DNA of 44,461 nt from an uncultured Pseudomonadota bacterium (GTDB taxonomy: Bacteria > Pseudomonadota > Gammaproteobacteria > Methylococcales > Methylomonadaceae), in NCBI GenBank assembly GCA_903848935.1, contig CAINHO010000046.1:1-44461 (forward strand), read 5' to 3'. Within the stretch, counting starts at the first letter, position 1; each line of letters opens with the position of its first letter. Under the pieces are notes generated by a model. It made no database searches, was not told where the DNA came from, and was given only the letters and a program-made list of their open reading frames with translations. Both the position numbers and the translations under genes were made by a program. Shown here piece after piece: positions 34,735 to 43,058 of the stretch.

Positions 34735-35163
34735 TTAGAATCGCCCTTCAGCAAAAGTAATTAACGCGCGTGCATTCGGTAATAAGTCACTATCAAAAAC
34801 ATTTAACGAGGCACACATTTTATTGCGAATAACCTCATAAGCGTGTTTTGCAAGTCCGACTTGTTCTTTGGTTAAATTGCCTTCTACCCAATGTGGAATC
34901 GGTTGATCACACAAATCTCGACTGTAATCGAGGCATTTTTGACTCATCACACTAGCGAGTTCGTGATAATGATTCATTTGTGTTTTATCGCCACTTTTTT
35001 TAGCGGCAAGGTAGGTCTCATCGCGATGAATCAATTCAAGTCGTAAATTTTCGAGCGTATGCAAAAAAGCGGTGGCTTCTTGCAACATAACTTCCGGTTT
35101 TTCATGCTCTGCTATTTCAAGCAAGTGATTTTTTTTAGCGTTTGATTTAAATCGCGGATTCAC
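34735..35163 (-). CDS. hypothetical protein
   Basis: I do not recognise this protein. The GTG at 35163 is chosen as start because AAGGAG lies six bases upstream; a longer frame to 35208 would put that site inside the gene. The result is 142 residues, basic at the N-terminus, then helical with conserved-looking acidic and aromatic spots (LENLRLELIHRDETYLAAK, DYSRDLCDQPIPHWVEGNL). There is no signal peptide or membrane helix. Convergent with mlaA. Confidence 0.65.
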   Translation of the reverse strand: MNPRFKSNAKKNHLLEIAEHEKPEVMLQEATAFLHTLENLRLELIHRDETYLAAKKSGDKTQMNHYHELASVMSQKCLDYSRDLCDQPIPHWVEGNLTKEQVGLAKHAYEVIRNKMCASLNVFDSDLLPNARALITFAEGRF

Positions 35164-35249
35164 GATTTTCTCCTTTTTTCGTAATGTCATTAAATTGATC
35201 TTTCGCATTTCTCATCATCCTCATCGCGCCAAAATCAATAATTTTTAGA

Positions 35250-36080
35250 TTAAATTAACCGAATGGTCGTTTTTTCAATGTCTATGAGTTTTTGCTTATA
35301 TAACGCGCCAATGGCTTGTTTAAAGACTTTTTTACTCACACCAAACAGCGCGTAAATTTTTTCAGGTTCGCTTTTATCACTCACCGCGAGTTCGCCACCG
35401 TTGTCACGCAACATTTGCAAGATGGTATCCGTCAACGTTGTCACTTTGCCGTAACCGATTTCATCCAGCACTAAATCCAAACGTAAATCATCTCGAATCG
35501 TTTTGATATAACCGTCGATGCGTTGCCCCGTTCGCAAGGTTTGAAAAATTTCATTTTCATACAGCAAACCCCAATAAGCGTTATTCACAATGGCTTTGAT
35601 ACCTAAATCAGTTTCATCAGCAATCAACAAACTGACTTTTTGCCCCACTGTAAACTCATCCAGTTCGACTTCATCGGCAATAAATTGATTCAACTTTGTC
35701 GTCGCAACAAAACGTTCTTTATCATCTAAAAAGAGTTTGAAAAAATACGATTCGCCTACTTCTAATTCATGATGCTGTTCGCTAAACGGTACGAGCAAAT
35801 TCTTGGCTAATCCCCATTCTAAAAATGCACCGTAATAATTCACAGAAACAACTTTCAAATAAGCGATGTCATCGACTTGTGCTAACGGTTTTTGTGTCGT
35901 CGCAGCGAGATGTTCGTCGCCATCTACAAAAACAAAAACGTCAACGCTATCGTCTAATTCGTATTTCAACGGTTTTTTATCAATTAACAAAACTTGCTTG
36001 CCAGATTCGTCACTCAAATAAATGCCAGAACTGTTTTGTTTACTGATTTTAAGCGTGTTTATTTTACCAATGTTAATCAT
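35250..36080 (-). CDS. cvfB: CvfB-like S1 RNA-binding protein
   Basis: A protein of 276 residues. Tandem S1-type domains are visible: VVSVNYYGAFLEWGLAKNLL with FSEQH, then FTVGQKVSLL ... AIVNNAYWGLLYENEIF. A C-terminal winged-helix segment (EKIYALFGVSKKVFKQAIG) completes the CvfB (YitL) layout. CvfB proteins bind RNA and affect gene expression in several bacteria; the exact role is unclear. It looks intact and is transcribed away from the C1-pathway gene. Confidence 0.85.
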   Translation of the reverse strand: MINIGKINTLKISKQNSSGIYLSDESGKQVLLIDKKPLKYELDDSVDVFVFVDGDEHLAATTQKPLAQVDDIAYLKVVSVNYYGAFLEWGLAKNLLVPFSEQHHELEVGESYFFKLFLDDKERFVATTKLNQFIADEVELDEFTVGQKVSLLIADETDLGIKAIVNNAYWGLLYENEIFQTLRTGQRIDGYIKTIRDDLRLDLVLDEIGYGKVTTLTDTILQMLRDNGGELAVSDKSEPEKIYALFGVSKKVFKQAIGALYKQKLIDIEKTTIRLI

Positions 36081-36199
36081 AAGAAAAAGGCGTTTTAGCT
36101 AAGGAATACCGTAAATTGTAGCATAATTCGGGCATTAACACGCCGACGTGGCGATTCGTGGCAAAATAGGTTTTCTCACTTACTTTTTAAAATCAGGTT

Positions 36200-37249
36200 A
36201 TGAAAAATTACGCTATAGGTTGGGACATTGGCGGCGCACACGTTAAAGTCGCCGTTGTTTATCAACACAAAATTATCGCCATTCATCAAGCCCCATGTCC
36301 GTTGTGGCAAGGACTAAATCGCTTAGAATTTGCCGTGCAAACACTGTTGGCAAAACTGCCATCGCAAACGAATCAATGTCACGCGCTGACGATGACGGGT
36401 GAATTGGTAGATTTGTTTGCTAATCGTCATGAGGGTGTGCAGCAAATTATTGAAACGATGACGACGTTATTGACGAATCATGAAGTGCAGATTTTTTGCG
36501 GTAAATTAGGATTATTACCTGTCAGCGCAATTGATGAAACACATTACGAGATAATTGCCTCTGCAAATTGGCTTGCCAGTGCATCGTTGGCGGCAAAACA
36601 GTTTAAAGATTGTTTATTTGTTGATATAGGCAGCACGACGACGGATATTTTACTGTGCGAAAACAACGAAGTAATGGCATTGCATTGTAGCGATTATGGG
36701 CGGTTAATTTCAGGGGAACTCATTTATACAGGCATCGTAAGAACCCCAGTAATGGCAGTCACGCAAACAGTTTCAGATAACGGACAACACGTTGGCATAA
36801 TGGCGGAGCATTTTGCCACGACGGCGGATGTGTATCGTTTAACAGGTGAATTATCTGAAAATCACGATCAAATACCGACTGCGGATGGTGCAGAAAAAAC
36901 GATTGAAGCCAGCGCACGACGTTTATCACGCATGGTGGGCGATGATTTTAACGTTACCGAATTGGCGCGATGGCAAGCAGTGGCGCGAGATATTCGCCAA
37001 CAACACACCAAGCGCATTCAGCAAAGTTGCACGTTGCAATTAACGCGACATTCTTCGACTGAAAAAATTCCGTTGATTGGTGCAGGAATTGGGCGATTTT
37101 TGGTTCAAGAAATTGCCAAAAATTTAAATTATCCTTACGTTGATTTTTCAACGCTATTCACATCAAGTCATGACGAATTGGCGTTTAATGCGGCGGATTG
37201 TGCGCCAGCGGTGGCAGTGGCTTATTTGCTCACTAACGTAGACAATTGA
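36200..37249 (+). CDS. tetrahydromethanopterin-linked C1-transfer pathway protein (hydantoinase/oxoprolinase fold)
   Basis: An ASKHA-fold ATPase-like protein of 349 residues. The first phosphate loop is AIGWDIGGAHVKVAVVY and the second is LFVDIGSTTTDILLCENN; both carry the Asp-Gly pattern of the fold. Family members are found with H4MPT-dependent formaldehyde oxidation genes in methylotrophs and are related to archaeal MfnF of methanofuran synthesis. That makes it the best clue in the window for a C1-metabolising host. No other H4MPT genes are within the window. The exact reaction in bacteria is not certain. Confidence 0.85.
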   Translation: MKNYAIGWDIGGAHVKVAVVYQHKIIAIHQAPCPLWQGLNRLEFAVQTLLAKLPSQTNQCHALTMTGELVDLFANRHEGVQQIIETMTTLLTNHEVQIFCGKLGLLPVSAIDETHYEIIASANWLASASLAAKQFKDCLFVDIGSTTTDILLCENNEVMALHCSDYGRLISGELIYTGIVRTPVMAVTQTVSDNGQHVGIMAEHFATTADVYRLTGELSENHDQIPTADGAEKTIEASARRLSRMVGDDFNVTELARWQAVARDIRQQHTKRIQQSCTLQLTRHSSTEKIPLIGAGIGRFLVQEIAKNLNYPYVDFSTLFTSSHDELAFNAADCAPAVAVAYLLTNVDN

Positions 37250-37322
37250 ATTAGTCGCAGCAGATTTTGTCTCATAACGATATACTGCCCCACTTTATTT
37301 TTTATTTTCAAGAGCCTATCAA

Positions 37323-38711
37323 ATGCAACAACCTGTTAAATTTTCCAGTGCCGACATTTCTGCCCCTTTATTACAAAGTATCGAAGCGTTAGGTTATACC
37401 GAAATGACCCCGATTCAAGCGCAAAGCATTCCTTTCATTTTGGCGGGTGACGATATTATTGCCAAAGCAAAAACCGGTAGTGGCAAAACCGTCGCCTTTG
37501 GCATCGGTTTATTGTCAAAACTCGATGTGAACCTTTATGAAACTCAAGCGTTGGTATTGTGTCCAACCCGCGAATTAGCCGACCAAGTCAGCAAAGCGAT
37601 TCGTAGTTTGGCGAGTTTTATCCCAAATATAAAATTGCTGACGCTGTGTGGCGGTGTACCACAAGGACACCAGATTGCATCGTTGAATCAACACGCGCCA
37701 CACATTGTGGTCGGTACGCCAGGACGCATTCAAGACCATTTGAAACGCCAAAGTTTGAGCTTAAAAAAATTGCGTGTTTTGGTTTTGGATGAAGCCGACA
37801 GAATGCTCGATATGGGTTTTGAAGATCAAATTTCGTTTGTCGTTAAACAAACTTCTAAAACGAAACAAACGTTGTTATTTTCGGCGACGTATCCCGATTC
37901 TATTTTGGAAATGAGCGCACATATTCAACAGTCGCCCGTCGAAATTACTGTTGATGAAACCCATCACGAAGGACAAATCGAACAGTTTTTTTATAAAGCC
38001 GAAGAGTTGCAAAAACCGTTAGCAGTAGTCGCGTTGTTGGCGAAACATCAACCTGAATCGACCGTTATTTTTTGCAACACAAAATACAATTGTCAGGTAA
38101 TCGAGGATTGGTTGGGGCAACAAGGTTATTCGGCACTTTCGTTAACAGGCGATTTAGATCAGCGTGAACGCGATCAAACCTTGCTGCGATTTGCCAATAA
38201 AAGTTGTTCTGTTTTAGTCGCCACAGACGTTGCGGCGCGGGGTTTGGATATTAAGGATTTATCGACGGTGATTATTTATGACTTATCGCCAGACCCCGAA
38301 GTTCATGTGCATCGCGTAGGTCGAACGGGGCGAGCGGGACAAAAAGGCTTTGCGTTTAGTCTTTGCGCCGAATCTGAATTAGAACGTGCGAAAGCGATTG
38401 AAACCTATCAAAACACTTCGATTAAATGGGACAAATTTAATCCTGCAAAACTTCCCAAAAATACAACGCTCAGACCTGCGATGGTAACGTTAGTGATTGA
38501 TGGTGGACGCAAAAGTAAAATTCGTGCTGCTGATATTTTGGGGGCGTTGACGGGTGAAGCAGGTTTAGCGGGTAGCGAAGTTGGAAAAATTGATATTTTC
38601 GACGTTCGAACGTATGTGGCGATTAAACGCACCAGCGCGAATATCGCGCTGTCACGTTTGCAAGCAGGGAAAATTAAAGGACGAAAGTTGCGCGTTCGGG
38701 CGTTGGGGTAA
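37323..38711 (+). CDS. dbpA: ATP-dependent RNA helicase DbpA
   Basis: A protein of 462 residues with helicase motifs AKTGSGKTVAF, PTRELADQV, GTPGRIQDH, LDEADRMLDMGF, FSAT and HRVGRTGRAG. The last 75 residues form the DbpA RNA-binding domain (TLVIDGGRKSKIRAADILG ... VGKIDIFDVRTYVAIKR), which targets 23S rRNA hairpin 92. It differs from DeaD in this window by lacking the Arg-rich linker. A TATACT at 37281 may be its -10 box, but no -35 was found. Confidence 0.95.
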   Translation: MQQPVKFSSADISAPLLQSIEALGYTEMTPIQAQSIPFILAGDDIIAKAKTGSGKTVAFGIGLLSKLDVNLYETQALVLCPTRELADQVSKAIRSLASFIPNIKLLTLCGGVPQGHQIASLNQHAPHIVVGTPGRIQDHLKRQSLSLKKLRVLVLDEADRMLDMGFEDQISFVVKQTSKTKQTLLFSATYPDSILEMSAHIQQSPVEITVDETHHEGQIEQFFYKAEELQKPLAVVALLAKHQPESTVIFCNTKYNCQVIEDWLGQQGYSALSLTGDLDQRERDQTLLRFANKSCSVLVATDVAARGLDIKDLSTVIIYDLSPDPEVHVHRVGRTGRAGQKGFAFSLCAESELERAKAIETYQNTSIKWDKFNPAKLPKNTTLRPAMVTLVIDGGRKSKIRAADILGALTGEAGLAGSEVGKIDIFDVRTYVAIKRTSANIALSRLQAGKIKGRKLRVRALG

Positions 38712-38718
38712 CATTTTT

Positions 38719-38829
38719 ATGACAAACTACGAACAAAGCAAAACAGCACGCCGCGTTGCCGCCGTCGCTTATTTAATTTTTATGGCATTCATTTTGGGCG
38801 GCACTTATTTGTCGCAACACGGTTTTTGA
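38719..38829 (+). CDS. small single-pass membrane protein (36 residues)
   Basis: ATG 38719, 7 bp after the dbpA stop, with GGGGT about 10 bp upstream. The sequence has a basic N-terminus (YEQSKTARR) and one hydrophobic helix (VAAVAYLIFMAFILGGTYL), ending SQHGF. The arrangement is that of a genuine small membrane protein rather than chance: the charge pattern is positive-inside and it follows dbpA closely. Family unknown. Confidence 0.5.
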   Translation: MTNYEQSKTARRVAAVAYLIFMAFILGGTYLSQHGF

Positions 38830-38860
38830 ATTTATCGTGATAGATATTTAACAATGTCTG

Positions 38861-40081
38861 TCACGAAACCACCACCTTCGGAAATCTATCCATTTTGCGT
38901 AACACTGGAAATGCGAACATACATACCAGCGTTACGCCTATCGTTAAACAGCCGCCGACAATCACCGCTGGCACGACACCTAAAAATGCTGCCGTCATAC
39001 CCGATTCAAATTCGCCCAACTCATTCGACGCGCCAATAAAAACCGAATTGACTGCACTCACTCGCCCACGAATTGCGTCCGGCGTTTCCAACTGTACCAA
39101 AATATGTCGGATGTAAACGCTCACCATATCGCCCATACCGATTAGAAATAATGCGGTTAACGACACATAAAACTGTTCCGATACGCCAAACAACACCGTC
39201 GCGCCGCCAAATATCAGTACACCTGTAAACATCCACGCGCCAACCCGTCGCGTAATCGGGAAAAAACTTAACACAATTCCTGTGATAGTTGCGCCTAATG
39301 CGGGTGCGCCGCGTAATAATCCCAAACCCACCGAATCAACGTGCAGCACATCACTTGCATAAGCTGGTAACAACGCCGTCGCGCCACCGAATAATACCGC
39401 CAATAAATCCAATGACAACGCGCCTAAGATAATCGGACGCGAACGCACAAAGCGCAGCCCTTCCAAAACGCGGTGCAATGACATAGGTTCACGTTTATTG
39501 GGTGCAAAACTTACTTGAATCGGCAACATCAATAACACCGACACCGACAACAACACAGTCACGACGCTATAAACTATTTCCGTACCGAATAAATACAACG
39601 CACCGCCCAATGGTGGCGCGGCGATAACAGCAATGTGATATAACGAAGAACTCAACGCCACCGCACCCGCTAAACTTTCACTCGGCACTAAATTGACCAA
39701 AATCGCTTGTGCTGCCGGCATCATAAACGCTCGTGCCGCACCGTATAACGCCATCACTGCAAAAACTGGAAGCACCGATGTTAAACCTTCTCGTGCAAAA
39801 AATAACAGCAACAAACCACAAAGTAATTCCACAAAAAAACAAACCAATACAATCCAACGCCGATTCCATTGGTCTGCGAAATGTCCAGCAATCAAAATCA
39901 GCAGCGCAAACGGTAGAAATTGCGCCAAACCAATCAACCCTAAATCTAACGGATTACCCGTTTGTTGATAAATTTGCCAGCCGATAGCGACGCTTTGAAT
40001 TTGCACCGCAACGGTAGCGAGAAAACGAGCAATGACGAAAAGCGTAAAATTTTTATGCCGTAAAACAGAGAATGAAGTCAT
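38861..40081 (-). CDS. MFS transporter (EntS-like exporter family)
   Basis: A protein of 406 residues with about 12 hydrophobic helices. The MFS loop pattern after helix 2 is GHFADQWNRRWIVLVC, and the start (SFSVLRHKNFTLFVIARFL) and MMPAAQAILVNLVPSESLAGA are typical of the EntS-type (MFS_3) exporters. The ligand cannot be told from sequence and there is no siderophore gene nearby. It is convergent with the small membrane protein gene, 31 bp away. Confidence 0.85.
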   Translation of the reverse strand: MTSFSVLRHKNFTLFVIARFLATVAVQIQSVAIGWQIYQQTGNPLDLGLIGLAQFLPFALLILIAGHFADQWNRRWIVLVCFFVELLCGLLLLFFAREGLTSVLPVFAVMALYGAARAFMMPAAQAILVNLVPSESLAGAVALSSSLYHIAVIAAPPLGGALYLFGTEIVYSVVTVLLSVSVLLMLPIQVSFAPNKREPMSLHRVLEGLRFVRSRPIILGALSLDLLAVLFGGATALLPAYASDVLHVDSVGLGLLRGAPALGATITGIVLSFFPITRRVGAWMFTGVLIFGGATVLFGVSEQFYVSLTALFLIGMGDMVSVYIRHILVQLETPDAIRGRVSAVNSVFIGASNELGEFESGMTAAFLGVVPAVIVGGCLTIGVTLVCMFAFPVLRKMDRFPKVVVS

Positions 40082-40107
40082 AAATAATGTAGTTTAAAAA
40101 GAGGACG

Positions 40108-40203
40108 CTAACGCATTCGCGCCAAGCCTAAAATACCAAACATCACTAAAATCATGACAATCGTTTTGATGGTTTCAACGTTGTAATCACTTAGTTCAAT
40201 CAT
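40108..40203 (-). CDS. small single-pass membrane protein (31 residues)
   Basis: ATG 40203 overlaps the last 8 bases of the symporter gene, reading MIELSDYNVETIK followed by the hydrophobic TIVMILVMFGILGLA and RMR. An overlapping start and a clean acidic-helix-basic layout suggest a translated small protein coupled to the symporter. It might be a transporter accessory peptide. Too short to judge by homology; family unknown. Confidence 0.4.
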   Translation of the reverse strand: MIELSDYNVETIKTIVMILVMFGILGLARMR

Positions 40204-41440
40204 GTTTCGACCCTTTCACTAATTTTTGTACCACCAAACTGCCAATCATATCGCCTTCAACATTTGCAGCTGTTCGTAACGTGTCGAGCAATCGGTCAAT
40301 CGGTAATAAAATTGCAATCGCTTCCGCTGGCAAACCCACAGATTGCAACACCATCACCATCGTCACCATGCCCGCACTCGGAATACCTGGTGCGCCAATC
40401 GCCGCAAACATCGCGGTAAAAAAGACAATCAATTGCTGCGTCAAATTCAAATCAATACCGACTAAATTCGCCACAAATAACGCCGCCGCCGCTTCATAAA
40501 GTGCCGTGCCGTCCATGTTAATCGTCGCGCCCAACGGAATCACAAATTGCGCAATTTCTTTGCGAACGTGCAAATTATGTTCAGCGCAACGCAGCGTAAT
40601 TGGCAAGGTCGCCGAACTTGAACTGGTCGCAAATGCTGTCACTAACGCTTCTCTCGCGCCGCGCCAAAAACGCCACGGAGTCATGCCCGTCACCAAATAC
40701 AAAATCAGCGGCAACACCACAACGCCATGAAGTAATAAACTTCCCGTGACCACCGCAGCAAATTTCCCCAGCGTACTGAGTAACGCCAAATCTTGCGTGA
40801 CCACCAATTTAATCAACAACGCCATAATCCCAAACGGCGCAATTGTCATAATCCAGCGCACCATTTGCATCACGATTTCGAGCAATTCTTGTAACAAAAC
40901 GAGAATGTTTTTATAGCGTTCGCCGCCAATCACTAACGCAATGCCTAAAAATAACGCAAAAATCAACACCGCTAACACTTCACCTTGCGCCAATGCCGCA
41001 ACCGGATTCATAAACAGCCCGTGCAAAAACTTCGTGAAAAAATCCGCCGGACTTTGCTGTTTCGCCTCGAATTTGCTCATCGCATTTTGGAACATTTCCA
41101 GCTGCAAGCCTTGTCCAGGGTGAAAAATATGATTTGCCACCAATCCAATCACAATCGCCACTGCCATCGAAAATGCAAAAAAGCAAAGCGTACTAATCCA
41201 TACACGATGAATTTGTTTGTGGGCTTGTAAATTCGCTACGCCGACCGCAATCGACGTAAATACCAATGGAATCAACACCATTTTCAGCAAGTCGATAAAC
41301 AATGTGCCAACCAAATTAGCAGCGTACAAACTGGTCTGCGTCGTGGCGGAATCTTTGCCAATCGAAAGTAATCCGAAGCCAAAAGCCACACCTAAAAATG
41401 CACCGAGTAAAATTTGCGTGTTGAGCGAAGGGAATTTCAT
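40196..41440 (-). CDS. dicarboxylate/amino acid:cation symporter (GltP/DctA family)
   Basis: A protein of 414 residues of the DAACS (GltPh-like) fold. The first hairpin motif is FATSSSSATLPITLRCAE, the helix-7 motif NMDGTALYEAAAALFVAN, and the second hairpin and helix 8 are GAPGIPSAGMVTMVM and DRLLDTLRTAANVEGD. All residues needed for Na+ or H+ coupling and acidic-substrate binding are present. Glutamate/aspartate or C4-dicarboxylates are the likely substrates. It overlaps the upstream membrane protein gene by ATGA. Confidence 0.93.
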   Translation of the reverse strand: MKFPSLNTQILLGAFLGVAFGFGLLSIGKDSATTQTSLYAANLVGTLFIDLLKMVLIPLVFTSIAVGVANLQAHKQIHRVWISTLCFFAFSMAVAIVIGLVANHIFHPGQGLQLEMFQNAMSKFEAKQQSPADFFTKFLHGLFMNPVAALAQGEVLAVLIFALFLGIALVIGGERYKNILVLLQELLEIVMQMVRWIMTIAPFGIMALLIKLVVTQDLALLSTLGKFAAVVTGSLLLHGVVVLPLILYLVTGMTPWRFWRGAREALVTAFATSSSSATLPITLRCAEHNLHVRKEIAQFVIPLGATINMDGTALYEAAAALFVANLVGIDLNLTQQLIVFFTAMFAAIGAPGIPSAGMVTMVMVLQSVGLPAEAIAILLPIDRLLDTLRTAANVEGDMIGSLVVQKLVKGSKHD

Positions 41441-41934
41441 TTTGATGCCGTAAAAGTTTTTAGAAGAGCCGCGATTTGAATTTTAATCGCCGCTTTGAGT
41501 TTTAAACTGAGTTGATAAATTGCTGTTTGATGAATCACATCATGCGCCCAATGCAGCACGCCGCTAATGGTGTTGTAAATTTTCGCAAACCAACTGAACG
41601 TCAGTAACGCGGTTTTGACCAATCGAAAAATTCGCGCAATCAACAATGTGCCGAATAATTTAACGCCAATTTCTAGCAAAACGCCTTGCAAAATCGCGCC
41701 ATGCGCCAGTAAAAAAATCGCCAAAACATTAAACGGCGTGACAATAATCAGCGGAATCAAAAACGTCAGTAAGGCTTGTTTCGGTGACGCATTTGAAAGC
41801 CAAACATCGAACCGTTCCAAATGTAAAACACGCGAAAACCATTGTCCCGCCAACGCCAGCACGTCCCACAGCCATTCCTCTAAAATGACAAGGATTGCAA
41901 AAATAGACAGCAAGAACTTTTTAATCACGCGCAA
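41437..41934 (-). CDS. hypothetical membrane protein
   Basis: A protein of 165 residues with a hydrophobic N-terminus (LLSIFAILVILEEWLWDVLAL), two central helices (ALLTFLIPLIIVTPFNVLAIF and GVLLEIGVKLFGTLLIARIF), then a conserved-looking soluble part (LTFSWFAKIYNTISGVLHW) and a basic tail. I do not recognise a family. The stop overlaps the symporter ATG by four bases, so it is co-translated and may help the transporter or simply share its operon. Confidence 0.7.
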   Translation of the reverse strand: MRVIKKFLLSIFAILVILEEWLWDVLALAGQWFSRVLHLERFDVWLSNASPKQALLTFLIPLIIVTPFNVLAIFLLAHGAILQGVLLEIGVKLFGTLLIARIFRLVKTALLTFSWFAKIYNTISGVLHWAHDVIHQTAIYQLSLKLKAAIKIQIAALLKTFTASK

Positions 41935-41940
41935 ACCTCG

Positions 41941-42285
41941 TTACCATTCTAATAAATTCCACATATTTACTTCTGCGCCACGGTCTAACGAATTGCTCCG
42001 CACGTCCATTTTGCCATCACCATCAGTGTCACGCAGATAATACGGTAAACCCACGTCAGGCGTGACTTTAACCATGTACAACCGTCCGCCTAGACGATAT
42101 TCTTGAATAGTCTTTTTTTCTTTGCGGACAATCGTAATATCGGGTTCTAAAACTTCACCACTTTTCACCGATTTTGGTGATTCGGGAACATCGGGGACAT
42201 TTTCTAAACGTGGTGGCGCGTCGTCTTCAAGCGCGTAAACGGCAAACGGTAATAACAATAAACTCACTAAAATTAAACGGCGCAT
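41941..42285 (-). CDS. DUF2782 family exported protein
   Basis: A protein of 114 residues with a signal peptide (RRLILVSLLLLPFAVYA) and the DUF2782 core (YRLGGRLYMVKVTPDVGLPYYL followed by DTDGDGKMD). The family is small, periplasmic and found in gammaproteobacteria, with no known function. The gap to the downstream membrane protein gene is 6 bp, so it likely starts a DUF2782-membrane protein-symporter operon. Confidence 0.85.
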   Translation of the reverse strand: MRRLILVSLLLLPFAVYALEDDAPPRLENVPDVPESPKSVKSGEVLEPDITIVRKEKKTIQEYRLGGRLYMVKVTPDVGLPYYLRDTDGDGKMDVRSNSLDRGAEVNMWNLLEW

Positions 42286-42350
42286 AACGTATTCTCTTCG
42301 TTAAAAATGGAAAGGATGGATTTAAACACATACTTGAAAATCGCATAAAC

Positions 42351-42962
42351 CTAGGATTCACAGTAATTTTCACTGAACAAATGCGCCATTTTCACGGCTT
42401 TGGTTTTCAAGTAATCGACGTTATCTTCATTCGATGCAATTTCTAATGGCACCCGCGCCACCACGTTAATTCCTAACCTTTCCAGCGCATCAATTTTTGC
42501 AGGATTATTGGTTAATAACGCGACGGAATGGACTTTCAAATTCTTCAAAATGGCGGCGGCAACATCGTATTCACGTTCGTCGGCTAAATGCCCTAACGCT
42601 AAATTTGCATCCACGGTATCGAAACCGTGGTCTTGCAAATTGTAGGCTTGTAACTTGTGAAATAGTCCGATACCACGTCCTTCTTGACGCAAATAAATCA
42701 CCACGCCACAACCCGATTTCTCGACAAATTGCATGGCTCGTTCTAATTGTTCGCCACAATCACATCGCCGCGAACCAAAAACGTCGCCGGTCAAACATTC
42801 GGAATGCACACGCACTGGCACATTTTTTTGTCCCGCAATGTCGCCTTTGACTAAGGCTAAATGTTCTTTTTCGTCTTGATTGGTTTGGTAATAATACAGT
42901 ACGAAATCCCCGTTTTTCGTCGGCAATCGGGTTTGCAAAGTGGTTGTTAATTCTAAATTCAC
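42351..42962 (-). CDS. ribA: GTP cyclohydrolase II
   Basis: A protein of 203 residues, first step of riboflavin synthesis. Zinc ligands are in SECLTGDVFGSRRCDCGEQL, and the catalytic and GTP-binding segment is IYLRQEGRGIGLFHK. It is the stand-alone RibA form, not fused to RibB. Length is normal. The start at 42962 has only weak upstream signals but fits the family. Confidence 0.95.
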   Translation of the reverse strand: MNLELTTTLQTRLPTKNGDFVLYYYQTNQDEKEHLALVKGDIAGQKNVPVRVHSECLTGDVFGSRRCDCGEQLERAMQFVEKSGCGVVIYLRQEGRGIGLFHKLQAYNLQDHGFDTVDANLALGHLADEREYDVAAAILKNLKVHSVALLTNNPAKIDALERLGINVVARVPLEIASNEDNVDYLKTKAVKMAHLFSENYCES

Positions 42963-43058
42963 GTTCTTGGTTTACCTAAAAATGACAGGATGCGCTTATT
43001 GTAGCGGTTGGCGGTTATTTTAGCCGCAAAATGGCGCGTAAAAAAACCATCAAGAATT

